From the NCBI GenBank assembly GCA_947462335.1, contig OX381717.1, positions 42,141,523 through 42,205,522 of the forward strand: DNA of 64,000 nt. Reading direction: 5' to 3'. Origin of the DNA: Harmothoe impar. Its lineage: Eukaryota; Annelida; Polychaeta; Phyllodocida; Polynoidae. Both the position numbers and the translations under genes were made by a program. The notes below the pieces were generated by a model, which saw only the letters and a list, made by a program, of their open reading frames with translations, searched no databases and was not told the DNA's origin. This document shows positions 43,001 through 51,984 of this stretch, piece after piece (within the stretch, counting starts at the first letter, position 1; the number at the start of each line of letters is the position of its first letter).

Positions 43001-45104
43001 CTCGGGGGTGTAGCGCCATGACTGACTCCCGCACCTCCGTGGGTCTGGTTATATACCCCTCCTCCTGGGCGTCCTCGCCATGGTTACCGCCGCCCCCCCC
43101 TTTTCCCCCAATCGCGGGCCGGGTCGGAGATTCCGTCCCGCCCCCTCCCAGGCCCGGGGGGCCTGGAGGCTCCTCCCGGGGCGCCCCCACCCGGCGACCG
43201 CCCGCTCTTGCCGCCCTCGTCCCCATGGATACTGCCGCGTCCCCCTTCCCCGGGACGCCGTCCCCATCCTCCGCCGGCCCCACCTCGGCTACGGCCGCCT
43301 CCCCCTGTTCCGGGGCGCCTGGTACTACCTTCAAGTTGTCATAGTGTTCCACCCGACGCTTCCTTCCCATGGTGATTTCGTACACTGGTCCGCCTATATT
43401 CCTTGTCACCCTCCACGGCCCCGTCCAATAACTCTGCAGTTTAGGGCTGCGGCCGATTTTCTTTATGGGGTGGTAAAAATATACCTCCGCCCCGTCCGGG
43501 ATGACGTGCAGTTCCGCCCTCTGATCGTAGTTTCGTTTCTGCCTTTGCACCGCCCGGCCGAGTTGCTCCCGGGCCAGGTCGTGTGCCTCTGCCATGACCG
43601 ACTGCAGTTCGGCTACATAACCCTCCCCCGGGGGCTGGTCCTTCAGTGCCTCCACTGGGTAGATGAGGCTGAGGGGGGCGGCCGTTTCCCTTCCCAGCAT
43701 CATGGCGTTCGGCGACACCCCGGTGGACGCGTGTTCCGTGGCCCTGTAGGCCGCCATGACGAAGGGGAGTTGTCGGTCCCAGTCCCGTTGGTCCTCCTGA
43801 ATGACCGTGGCCAGCAGCGCCTCTATCGTCCGATTGCACCGTTCCACCATTCCGTCCGACTTCGGGTTGAAGGGGCACGTCCGGGACTGTCGTATCCCCA
43901 GCAGCTTCACTACCTCCCGGAAGGTGGAGGACTGGAACTCCCGTCCCTGGTCCGTGTGTAGTGTCACCGGGGTCCCGAATCGACATACAAAATTTTCCAC
44001 TATGGCCCGGGCCACCGTCGGCGCCTTGTGGTCCGGAAGGGCGTACGCCTCGGCCCATTTGGTAAAATATTCCACCAGCACCAGGATGTATTGGTTCCCT
44101 CGGGCCGAGGGGTGGAGCGGCCCCATGATGTCTGCCCCCACCCTCTCCATAGGCATTCCCACCGTGACATGGCCCATGGGGTGCCGGTGCGGCGCCGCGG
44201 CCGGCTTGCGCCGATTGCACTGCACACATCTGGCGCACCACGCCGTCAGATCCCTTCTGAAATTGGGCCAGTAAAAAAAGTCCTGGCACCTCCTTATCAC
44301 CCGGCGTCTACCCAGGTGTCCGGCCAGCCCCTCCCCGTGCAGTCCATTCAGCACCTCTGCCTGCATCCCGGCCGGGACCAATATCTGTAAGCGGTCGGCC
44401 CCGCCCGGGGTGTACCATTTCCGCGAGAGGACCCCCCCGGGCCCCTCCACCAGACGTGTCGTCTGTCTCGCGTACGTCCGGTGGTCGTAGGACTCCGTTT
44501 GTTCGTCCGACCCCGCCCCGGGGTCTCCGCTCTGCAGCCACTCCCGTACCCGGGATAGAACCGGGTCCTTTTGCTGGGCCGCCACCCACTCCCCGGGGCT
44601 ACCCAGGCGGGTTACTGTGTCCGCCTCCCCGTCCGACCCGTCCGACTCGTCCTCCGCTGGAGCCGTTGCGGCTCGGGTCAAGGCGTAGCATGTGGCAGGG
44701 CCCGGGCCGCCTCGGCCGCACTGCCTGCAGGGGCGCCTGGAGAGGGCGTCCGCGTTGTTGTGGTCCTTTCCCGGCCGGTGTTGGATGGTGAAATCATGGG
44801 TCCCCAACACTTGTAACCACCGGGCCACCTGGCCCTCCGGCTCCTTAAAGTCCGTTACCCACCTCAAGGCCGCATGGTCCGTGCGGATGAGAACGGGCCG
44901 ACCCACCAGGTAGTGGCGGAACTTTTTCAGCCCGAACATCACCGCCAGCAGCTCCTTCCGGGTGACACAATAGTTCCCCTCCGGCCGGGAAAGGGTGCGG
45001 CTGGCGTATGCCAGGACCTTCTCCTGCCCCCCCTGCTCTTGGGACAATACCGCCCCCAGTCCGTAATTACTGGCGTCGGTGTCCAGGATGAGGGCCCCCT
45101 CCGG
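40038..45104 (-). CDS. Gypsy element 1 pol, second part: RNase H, integrase and long novel C-terminal region
   Basis: Same frame as the upstream ORF, separated only by the TAG at 45105. Domains in order: RNase H (D-T-D-A-S, R-K-E-L-L-A-V, R-T-D-H-A); integrase zinc-binding H-H-C-C, catalytic core (G-A-D-I-M-G; H-T-D-Q-G-R-E-F) and C-terminal barrel ending near 43318. After this come about 1,090 more codons with no stop: a proline/glycine- and charge-rich segment, paired C2H2-like fingers at 41921-41733, an acidic/serine segment, a lysine/glutamate coiled coil with exact 18-residue repeats (40685-41040), and a C-terminal end of about 150 residues. Typical gypsy pol stops soon after integrase. 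Confidence 0.9.
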   Translation of the reverse strand, partial: PEGALILDTDASNYGLGAVLSQEQGGQEKVLAYASRTLSRPEGNYCVTRKELLAVMFGLKKFRHYLVGRPVLIRTDHAALRWVTDFKEPEGQVARWLQVLGTHDFTIQHRPGKDHNNADALSRRPCRQCGRGGPGPATCYALTRAATAPAEDESDGSDGEADTVTRLGSPGEWVAAQQKDPVLSRVREWLQSGDPGAGSDEQTESYDHRTYARQTTRLVEGPGGVLSRKWYTPGGADRLQILVPAGMQAEVLNGLHGEGLAGHLGRRRVIRRCQDFFYWPNFRRDLTAWCARCVQCNRRKPAAAPHRHPMGHVTVGMPMERVGADIMGPLHPSARGNQYILVLVEYFTKWAEAYALPDHKAPTVARAIVENFVCRFGTPVTLHTDQGREFQSSTFREVVKLLGIRQSRTCPFNPKSDGMVERCNRTIEALLATVIQEDQRDWDRQLPFVMAAYRATEHASTGVSPNAMMLGRETAAPLSLIYPVEALKDQPPGEGYVAELQSVMAEAHDLAREQLGRAVQRQKRNYDQRAELHVIPDGAEVYFYHPIKKIGRSPKLQSYWTGPWRVTRNIGGPVYEITMGRKRRVEHYDNLKVVPGAPEQGEAAVAEVGPAEDGDGVPGKGDAAVSMGTRAARAGGRRVGAPREEPPGPPGLGGGGTESPTRPAIGGKGGGGGNHGEDAQEEGYITRPTEVRESVMALHPRDEFYPAILSGFGQWASEGDSDESRTTAELYEEQRRQVREDSPSQWGRQVRKEVPEVRRWVGRVEGGAQEHPPAAYHRWKEAHDKRVEFQLMNGLSSDEDDDTESLRVTWSLGEKRIGSGARRRKSDHIRVPIEPAARPTPPDSPVREIRTVTMGRPTNKDGRRTGREKIGSRDSSSRSRHSRSPHKPAVEEKKKEEAGKREPSGKERGGRGRSREGHRASHADRREESDGRRGHGRGEGRTAESRGKGEPPKVPTPSHRERKDPTPPAGFGTDQAPTERAGFVDGTCSHARSRPRPRSPTPGSKRDGPITARVAPGTPAEKKISQSGEGVGSDPRAGVLYKSGDAGGETDTDEMASNTFSCGDCHQKGQSWRGTAEEYDRHLANHPILILGWNCPGVDKDGKPCKLQKTDRRKGELATHMGLHRVGGRAGPVPHEWEDANNIPDATYIEKRGRAPAGGTKGGKKSARKRGVSSRDSSTESTVDVRNVRGRADRDQSPEPGTSDELDRTKSPSPTDPTPQKDAEVPDEQREGVTTRVLEERMADIQRALRDGGQEEAVETLQRLPPAVFAALIGSGKTTEVGATPGGTITLTSETVTEVEVGSGPPPPESPPPQTTVVRNLYGQFSPITPPTPVVPEQEAEPEPDPVKDSKGKKTKSQKKAEAARKIREKEKEEKEKADREKAEQEEKAEKEQVEREKREADEKTARGKEQADKDKKEADEKAVREKEQADKDKKEAEEKAVREKEQADKDKKEAEEKAAREKEQADKDKKEADEKEKAARDKAESDRLQRVAAEKVEEERQAAEGREAERREEEKRKTEEADKRQMEARNTPWDPATQPPARCPGGVALPWVGAVPADPEETLRRHLSTTGGRDDQPLALVGGRTTSVVEARGHGEWIVEERRTYTFSESDPVSGTIEVKVLEGWPVPAGVENQVWPVSAGEHRAPVLVLGEDGPDEGWESEEWTAPVQGGAEYGDLLTQLVAAVGL

Positions 45105-48100
45105 CTAGCTGAGGATAGGAGCCGAAGTGAGCAGCCCTTTCAGCTGGCCGAAGGCCGTTTCGCACGCCCCCGACCACTCGAACCTGCGGTCCTTTTCAGC
45201 CACGGCCGACAAGGGCTTGGCGATGGCCGCAAAGTCCCGGACGAACCCCCGGTAGTACCCCGCCAGCCCTAGGAAACTTCTTACTTCTGCTACCGACTGC
45301 GGCCGGGGCCACTCCCTCACCGCCCTCACTTTCTCCGGGTCCGTCGCCACCCCATTCCGGCTGACTATGTGGCCGAGGAAACTCACCTCCCTTCGGGCCA
45401 GCTGGCACTTTCTTGGCTTCACCTTCAGCCCCGCCTGCATCAACCTCTGCAGTACCTCCTGTACTCTTTCCAAGTGTGTCTTTAAGTCGGCCGAGAACAC
45501 TATAATATCGTCCAAGTAGACGAGGCAGCTCTTCCAGTGTAGTCCCCTTAGGGTCACTTCCATTAGTCTCTCGAACCTGGACGGGGCGTTACACAGGCCG
45601 AAGGGCATCACCTTGTATTGGTATAGCCCACTGTGAGAAGTAAAGGCCGTCTTCTCGCGATCCTCCTCCTTCATCGCCACCTGCCAATACCCGTTGGTCA
45701 GGTCCATAGTACTGAACCACGTTGACCCCCCCAGAGTATCTAGGGAGTCATCTATCCTTGGTATAGGGTAGGCGTCCTTCTTCGTTACGGCATTCAGTTT
45801 TCGGTAGTCTATGCAGAATCTCGGCCGCCCGTCTTTCTTCCTTGCCAGCACCAGCGGGGAGGCCCACGGGCTGGTGGACGGTTCTATTATGCCTAACTCC
45901 AACATTTCCCCTATTTTCTTCTCGGCCTCGGCCCGTTTGTGTGGGGCGAGTCGGCGGGGTCGCTGTTTCACCGGCTGGGCGTCCCCGGTCTGTATCCCAT
46001 GTCGGACGACACTCGTCTCCCCCATGTCGTCTTCCCAGTGGGAGAACGCTTCTATGTTCGCCCTGATCATGGCCTCCACCTGCGGGCCTGCCCCCTCGTC
46101 CACCCCCCGCAGGAGGGTGTCCACTACCCCTTCCGCCCCCTCGGCCGACTCCCCTCCCGTGGCCGCGCACATCTGGGGGTCATCGTCCTCGTCTTCCACC
46201 TCCTGCAGGGACGCTATTCTCCCCAGTCGGGTGCTCTGGCGTAGCCACAGCGGCGTCGTCCCCACGTTTAGTAAGATGACCGGGGTCCGGCCCCATCTGT
46301 TCGGTGACACTATCCCCCGGCCGACTCGGAAGCCTTCCTTCTCCTCGTTCCCCAGGAACCCCTCTATGACGCAGTGTAGTCCCTCGTCCGGATCCCATCC
46401 CGACAATTGGGCCGTCACCACCGCCTGTTGCCCGGCCGGAATGTAGCAGTCTTCCCACAGTACTGCTGCCCCCTGAGCGGGCCGTGCCTTTTTCTCCGCC
46501 GGCGGCCCCCCCCCGCCTTCCTCCCACAGTAGCCGTTCCCCGTTCATATCTACCAGGATGCCGTTCCCCCGCAGCAGGTCGGCCCCGAGGATCCCTTCCG
46601 GGGATATGTCGGCCACCAGGAATGCCCCCTTCATCTTTTCTCCCGCTATCTCCAAAACGGCCTCCGTTCTACCCTTCACCGTCATTGGGCGGCCGTCGGC
46701 GCAAACCACCGTCCGGTCGTGTACCTGTAGCTCCCTGGCCGGGGTACGCCACTCCCACCATCTACTGGAGATCATGCTGATTGAGGCCCCCGTGTCCACC
46801 AGCATGTTAATCTCATGGCCCAGGACCCGGCCCTCCACTATCAGGCCGGTCCCTTTCTTCTCCCTCCCGCGTACGGAAGTGACCGACATCTCCGGTCCTA
46901 TCCTCCCGGCCCCAGGACGCTCTATGCCTGGGGCCGGGTCCTGTTTCCCGACGCCGTTTTGTTCTCGGCCGGCTGCTCCGGCTCGGCCTTCGGCCGGGAC
47001 TCTCCCCTCTCCGGGCCCTCCCGCCGGAAATGTCCCTCTTGGCCGCACTTGAAACAGTTCCGATTCTGCGGCCTCGCCCCCCCCCCCCGGCGCATTGGCA
47101 GCCGCCGACTGCGCCGCCAGGTCCTTCCGGATGTTTGCCAGTTCTCTCATAAACTCGGACCGCATGGGGGCCAGCTCCCGGGAAAACTCCTTCCTCAACG
47201 ACTCCAGTTCTTCCGCCATGGTGGCGTCCGTGGCGAAGACCCGGTCGCTCTTCCGCCCTGCTTGTCGATCCTTGTTGAGGTGGGCCTCCGCCCTTACCCC
47301 TACCGTGGCCGCATCTTCCAACGTCCTTGGTTGGGAGTATCTCAACTGGCTGTCCTTTAGCCCGTCCAGGAAGCGGTCCTTCGCCAGGCTGCAGATGGTT
47401 CCCGCGTCCGCGTCCGGGTATCCCAACCGGGCCAGTCGTTCCAAGCTTTCCGAGTACGACACCAGGTCCTCGTCCTGCCGCCGGTCCCGGTTCCGGAATA
47501 ACGCCTTATGGGACTCGGCCTGGTTTCGGGGCTGGAATCTCTGCTCTAATGCGTGTACTAGTTGGGCGTAACCTAGTTCCCCCCCCGGGGCCACTCTAGA
47601 TAGCAGCCGTCTGGCGCTGCCTCGTAAGCTGATACCCAGGAACATCCCCGCGGTGCGCTCGTCCCATTTGTTTGCTTGTACGCACAGCCTGAAGTGGGCC
47701 ATGAACTCGTCCAGGTCCGACGTCCCATCGAACGGCGAGGGCATGACAACCGGCCGGGCCCCGTCCCCCGCCGGCGTGTTTGGGATCGTCATGTTTATTC
47801 CGCCCGTCCGTTCCTGTCGCTCCACCACCCGTTCCCGCCCTGCTGGGGCCGCGTTGGGGGGCTGCTCCGCCCCTCGTCCCTCCGTCCTTCTCTCTTTTCT
47901 TCTGGCGCCCATACCTGACAGCGGGAGATCCCCGCCTGCCCCTGCCGTCTCCGCCGACCACGGTGCCCGGCCCGACATCCTGTGACGCCCGTCCGTCCTC
48001 CATTCCAGTGAGCTCCGACCCCCTGCCGCCGATCCAGGCCGCGAAGACCCCCACATCTCCGGCGTCCGATCCCCGCTCCGATCCCTTCTGAGGAATATAT

Positions 48101-48275
48101 CTTCGTCCACACACTCCACCAGGTTCCCTCCGATCCTTCCTTCCATCCCGCCTCCCCGTGCCTCGGAGGTGGAGTCCCTGAAGCTAGCCGTCCTCCTGCT
48201 CTCCGGATGCTCGTCTCCCGTCCGCAGTTCCCCGCCTGCCCCGCTGTCCGCTGCCGAATCTTCACCCCGTAACAT
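45105..48275 (-). CDS. Gypsy element 1 gag-protease-reverse transcriptase
   Basis: ATG at 48275. The first 170 residues or so are charged and disordered. Retrotransposon gag capsid follows (F-D-G-T-S-D-L-D-E-F, then L-x-Q-R-F), protease with D-T-G-A at residue 494, and reverse transcriptase with Y-L-D-D at 920-923. The frame stops at TAG 45107-45105, within the region that normally joins RT to RNase H; the next codons continue the family pattern, so this is a nonsense break rather than a natural end. After the G12 tract (47077-47088) this frame lacks a zinc knuckle, while the neighbouring frame has one. Confidence 0.9.
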   Translation of the reverse strand: MLRGEDSAADSGAGGELRTGDEHPESRRTASFRDSTSEARGGGMEGRIGGNLVECVDEDIFLRRDRSGDRTPEMWGSSRPGSAAGGRSSLEWRTDGRHRMSGRAPWSAETAGAGGDLPLSGMGARRKERRTEGRGAEQPPNAAPAGRERVVERQERTGGINMTIPNTPAGDGARPVVMPSPFDGTSDLDEFMAHFRLCVQANKWDERTAGMFLGISLRGSARRLLSRVAPGGELGYAQLVHALEQRFQPRNQAESHKALFRNRDRRQDEDLVSYSESLERLARLGYPDADAGTICSLAKDRFLDGLKDSQLRYSQPRTLEDAATVGVRAEAHLNKDRQAGRKSDRVFATDATMAEELESLRKEFSRELAPMRSEFMRELANIRKDLAAQSAAANAPGGGGEAAESELFQVRPRGTFPAGGPGEGRVPAEGRAGAAGREQNGVGKQDPAPGIERPGAGRIGPEMSVTSVRGREKKGTGLIVEGRVLGHEINMLVDTGASISMISSRWWEWRTPARELQVHDRTVVCADGRPMTVKGRTEAVLEIAGEKMKGAFLVADISPEGILGADLLRGNGILVDMNGERLLWEEGGGGPPAEKKARPAQGAAVLWEDCYIPAGQQAVVTAQLSGWDPDEGLHCVIEGFLGNEEKEGFRVGRGIVSPNRWGRTPVILLNVGTTPLWLRQSTRLGRIASLQEVEDEDDDPQMCAATGGESAEGAEGVVDTLLRGVDEGAGPQVEAMIRANIEAFSHWEDDMGETSVVRHGIQTGDAQPVKQRPRRLAPHKRAEAEKKIGEMLELGIIEPSTSPWASPLVLARKKDGRPRFCIDYRKLNAVTKKDAYPIPRIDDSLDTLGGSTWFSTMDLTNGYWQVAMKEEDREKTAFTSHSGLYQYKVMPFGLCNAPSRFERLMEVTLRGLHWKSCLVYLDDIIVFSADLKTHLERVQEVLQRLMQAGLKVKPRKCQLARREVSFLGHIVSRNGVATDPEKVRAVREWPRPQSVAEVRSFLGLAGYYRGFVRDFAAIAKPLSAVAEKDRRFEWSGACETAFGQLKGLLTSAPILS
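46922..47076 (-). other. Alternative-frame gag end with CCHC zinc knuckle
   Basis: Just after a G12 tract, the frame next to gag-pol encodes C-F-K-C-G-Q-E-G-H (Cys codons at 47056 and 47047, His at 47032), a nucleocapsid knuckle whose last cysteine position is occupied by glycine. It ends at TAG 46924-46922. It could be the true gag C terminus reached by slippage, or a relic of a length change in the G run. Confidence 0.65.
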
Positions 48276-48311
48276 CTCGTTATGTCCGTGGGTCCGTATG
48301 CCGTATAGTCA

Positions 48312-48323
48312 CCGCTGTCACCA
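48312..48323 (-). promoter_or_regulatory. Primer-binding site of gypsy element 1
   Basis: The minus strand reads TGGTGACAGCGG one base after the 5' LTR, the expected place for a tRNA 3'-end complement (TGG first). I do not assign the tRNA. Confidence 0.75.
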
Positions 48324-48324
48324 A

Positions 48325-48616
48325 TGTAAAGATATTTGTGGGCATATGATGAACGACACGACAGCCAGCCTTGCGGTTTACCAGGAGATCCTTTATTTAT
48401 AAGTGCTCAACAACAACTGACCAACTGGCCTCAAACGTTCCCTTATATACCCCTCCCGCGTCCCTTCCCCGAGCTGCGTCCCGGCCGACTCCCGCTCCGG
48501 CCGACTCCCGTTCCGGCCGACTCCAGTTCGGCCGACCCGGTTCCGGACGGGAGCCCTCCCGGCCGAGAGTGTAGCTGCAGGGGCGCCCGTCCGGCCCACC
48601 CCCTCCTCCGCCCGCT

Positions 48617-48619
<3 letters not shown>
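48325..48619 (-). repeat. 5' LTR of gypsy element 1
   Basis: 295 bp, one substitution relative to the 3' LTR (C for G near 48598). Same TATA box and poly-A signal. Confidence 0.95.

Positions 48620-48678
<59 letters not shown>
48620..48678. repeat. (TA)n microsatellite, right half
   Basis: About 29 AT dinucleotides directly after the LTR. The insertion of element 1 split this tract. Confidence 0.95.
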
Positions 48679-48679
<1 letters not shown>

Positions 48680-49491
48680 TACTGCCCATGCACACTAATA
48701 CCATAGTATATACTGTAAAACGATAGTAGATTCTATTGCTCAGTTATATTAAGTCCTAACAGTGTATCAATTGGTTTGATAAGGTAGCAACTTCAATACA
48801 GAGAAACGTCAGCAGTTACACAATCAAATGTTTACTTATTGAAGTAGCCAACATCATCTGCTGTATTAACACACTGGAAGGCACCAACAGGCATTAGCAT
48901 TGTTTATGTAATGCCACCAAGTATGGAACAGCATGTGAAGTTTCTATTACAAGTATTTATCAACCAGTCTGTATAAATGGCTTCTCATACAGCGCCATTT
49001 ACTCAGGCACTGCCCACACATCTTTTTCATGTTTCTAGGCCTCTTTATCTGTTTATGTTTTACTTTACTCACTTGAAAAGAGGCTTATTTGAAACTTGCA
49101 CTCAACATTTAAACCTAAAGGTGCAAAAAAGCAAAAAAAAATAGCACTGCACCAAGGCCAAAAAAACAACGCCGGCCTGGAACAAATCCATTGAATTGAA
49201 GACATACTGGGGGCGGCACCCTGTGTTAATTTTCGGAACCTTTACAAGCTCAGCGATTCCTGCGTTGGTTCAGGGTCTATTTTAGAAAACGTTTTATTAA
49301 GTTTTTACAATCCTTGAACCCTCAACCCTCTGATTTAGAGACAGGCTTGCTTCTGCTATGTTTAGGTAATAACGTCAACGATATATGATGGCGCAGCATG
49401 TCTAACCCTACAGTTAGAACTGTTGACGGTTACTTTAGTTTAAAACGTTCTGTAAACACAAAGTAGCACCAGCTTATCTTAACGACCACTT
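48679..49491. other. Intergenic, no gene seen
   Basis: AT-rich, with nothing recognisable beyond short A runs near 49130. Confidence 0.45.
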
Positions 49492-49722
49492 AACCCTTTA
49501 AGGGCGGCATGATGCCTTGATGCATCACACCCTTGGTCATTATGATGCATGAATGCAGCTCTAGCGAGTAACTCACCAGGGTTGCATTCATGCATCATGC
49601 CAAACCCGGAGGTTGGGCTGAAGCACCAATGCAGCACCATTGAGCTACTTGCCCGGGCTACATTGGTGCTTCATGACGACAAATTGCTATTTTAACGACA
49701 CCTGTCTTCAAAGGGCTTTATC
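49492..49722. repeat. TTAACCCTTTAAGGGC palindromic repeat, copies
   Basis: TTAACCCTTTAAGGGCGGCA, GATGCATGAATGCAGC and inverted GTTGCATTCATGCATCATGC, ending CTTCAAAGGGC. Close to the consensus described at 13611. Confidence 0.7.
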
Positions 49723-49982
49723 CAAATAGGAAAAAATGTGTGTTTCAGGCAATCGGACCTTAGCTTCAAAGCAGTGCTAGCTGTAAGTTAATTGCGGGTT
49801 GTTTTGAAAGCAAAAAAAAAGAACAAACTAGGTTTTTGGAGCATGTAACCTGCAAAACAGTTTTCTTTTGGCCTTGCCATATCGGAGGCTGGTTCAAAAT
49901 TTTCTACAGACTTGGCATTGGAGAACTACATGCAAGCAAGAGCAAAAGCTATGGAGACATCTAATGAAGGATACTGAATAAA

Positions 49983-50037
49983 ATGAACGTGCGACTGTGG
50001 ATAACTGTCATATCCATCTGTTTGACTTGTAGTGATG
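49983..50037 (+). CDS. Ig receptor B exon 1, signal peptide
   Basis: ATG at 49983, 55 nt, phase 1, donor GTAAGT. Encodes M-N-V-R-L-W-I-T-V-I-S-I-C-L-T-C, like copy A in length and pattern. Confidence 0.7.
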
Positions 50038-50109
50038 GTAAGTATTTTGTAAATTCTATCTAAATATTATGTGGGCGGGCATGCATATTTCTGGTGCTCA
50101 TACAGTGGT

Positions 50110-50282
50110 TATTATTAAACAACAGCCCTGGGACTATCTAGCCAGTAGGATAACATAATGTTGAGAAAATCTATTAAGATGTTGAGGCTATCTAGAGTAT
50201 TTTGAGACTATAGCCTGAGGTTGCAATGTGCTCATAATGCAGTTTTGAGAGTATCTAGCCTAACACCATCTCGGCTCATGGC
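50110..50282. repeat. TTTTGAGACTATCTAG-type repeat
   Basis: Words GGACTATCTAGCCAGTAGG, TTTTGAGACTATAGCC and TTTTGAGAGTATCTAGCC, as in 26090-26395. Confidence 0.45.
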
Positions 50283-51200
50283 TACACTGCAAAAAAAGTG
50301 TTTAGATCCTAAACACAATCTTAAACACAATCCTGCCCCGTATTTGTCCACACAATATGTTCCTAAACATGTTTAGATCAATAATATGTTTAACTCAGTG
50401 CTTAGAAATGTATGTGTTTAAATGGATGTGTTTAGAAGAATGAAGTGTTTAGAATTCAAGAGTTTATCATTTTATTGTGTTTATATGTGAAGTGTTTAAG
50501 GTTTAAAGTGGTGTGTCTAGAGACATGTCGATTTTTATTATGTTTAGATACTGATATTTGAAAAAATTCCTAATTCATTTCATTTCCATATATATATAAT
50601 GTCTCGAAGAGACTTCTAGCAGTCCCCCCCATGACCCAATGTACATGCATTACTATTTCACATAGGCCTCTACTTTAGCATAGACATAGCCTTGAGTCAA
50701 TACAACAGACCTTTAGGGAAAATAATGCTTTATCTATTCTTAGAGTTCTTATAAAAGAGGTGTCTATGTAGCAGATGTAGCTTTATTGCATCGTGATCAT
50801 CATGAAGTAGCATTCTACCCTTGAATCCTACAATGTGTATTATTATCCTTTTGTATCCCATGAAATTTGAATTAATTTCCTCAGATTTAAGCACTTTTAG
50901 AACAGCAATGATGTTGGTTGTGGTTGTAGATTTTACAGTCAACCACAGAGCTGCCATCTGGTATGTGTTTGATATACTATGATCCAAACACTACATGTTT
51001 ACATCCTAAACACCAATTCTCCATACTGTTTAAATACTAAACATCTAAACATATTTAACATAAATGTTTAGGTGTTTAGAATAAATGTGTTTAATTCCTA
51101 AACAGAAGGATTCAAAAACACAAACCTAGCAAAATGTTTAGACTTTAAACATGTTTAGACCTAAACATGTTTAAAACCTAAGCACCTTTTTTGTAGTGTA
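50283..51200. mobile_element. 918-bp inverted-repeat element in intron 1 of Ig receptor B
   Basis: The left end TACACTGCAAAAAAAGTGTT and the right end (reverse complement TACACTACAAAAAAGGTGCT) pair, with TA at both borders. The interior has many TGTTTAGA/TCTAAACA words in both orientations near the ends. No transposase. Confidence 0.8.
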
Positions 51201-51337
51201 CCGGTATGACCACTACATATAAATATTCATAACATAGAGTCACCCAGCCAGATTCCTTGCTCATCTCCCGATTTTCTGTGTGAAATTTTCTATGTCAATA
51301 ATTTGTCTGTAATACCTCATAAACCTTCTTATTTCAG

Positions 51338-51679
51338 CGATCATAATAAAGCCACCGAGCCAGAAGGGGACATGGCATAACAGTCATGAGTTTTCGGAGC
51401 CAGATATCAAGTTTTCTGTCTCTGAAGTCAGTAATCCAGCACTAACACTGGAGAAGATGATACCTAATGGACATGGTGGATATGACTTTCTGGAAATTCC
51501 TGATATTTACTCCATCAATGGAAATGGACAAACCACAGCCTTCACAGTGCTGAGGGAACCAGTCAACCTGTATGAATCTTGTCGAAATGTGACACAACTG
51601 GATGGTCGCTATACACTCACAGCACAGGATGATATTGTCAATGAAAAAGAAGTATTTCCCTTTGACATCTCTCTGAACT
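51338..51679 (+). CDS. Ig receptor B exon 2, membrane-distal domain
   Basis: 342 nt, phase 1 to 1. Acceptor CTTATTTCAG, donor GTATGT. Shares I-I-K-P, P-D-I-K-F-S, V-S-N-P, G-H-G-G, L-Y-E-S-C and Q-L-D-G-R-Y with copy A. Open throughout. Confidence 0.75.
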
Positions 51680-51984
51680 GTATGTATTTCCACTCATATA
51701 TGGCCTCTTCTACTTGAATGTTTTATGAAAACTTTGGAAGAGACCCCTAAAGTTTTTACCCATTTGAAATTCACTGCAACATGCATATTCATAACTGAAC
51801 ACCATGGTCCTCATGCAGTTCTCATGTGTTATATTTGATTGGCATCCATCTTCTCAATTATGACATTGAATAATGTGTACACCAAGGTTTTCATACATAC
51901 TTAACCCATAGCATGACCCTAAAAGAAATTATCCAAGAGTGGTAACTACAAGCAATAATACATAAATATATCATTTTCCTGCAG

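Larger units (their letters stand above)
38914..48619 (-). mobile_element. Ty3/gypsy-class LTR retrotransposon, element 1, complete
   Basis: 9,706 bp from TG to CA. LTRs of 295 bp differ at a single base. Order on the minus strand: 5' LTR, primer-binding site, gag, protease, reverse transcriptase, RNase H, integrase, a long extra C-terminal region, about 0.8 kb non-coding, polypurine tract, 3' LTR. It inserted into a (TA)n tract; a 4-bp ATAT duplication fits, but the microsatellite makes it ambiguous. The element is strikingly GC-rich next to AT-rich host DNA. It is recent by LTR identity, but the polyprotein frame has one TAG. Confidence 0.93.

Noticed and set aside
39982..45272. Long plus-strand ORFs (for example 39982-41142, 42143-42985, 43080-43961)
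   Set aside because: They lie opposite the gypsy element 1 ORFs in very GC-rich DNA, have low-complexity serine/proline or leucine translations and no homology. They are antisense shadows.
48312..48323. Assigning the primer tRNA for element 1
   Set aside because: TGGTGACAGCGG is placed correctly, but I cannot match it to a specific tRNA with confidence from memory.
39222..48324. GC-rich block as bacterial contamination or CpG-island gene cluster
   Set aside because: It is bounded exactly by two LTRs and encodes gag-pol, so composition belongs to the retrotransposon.
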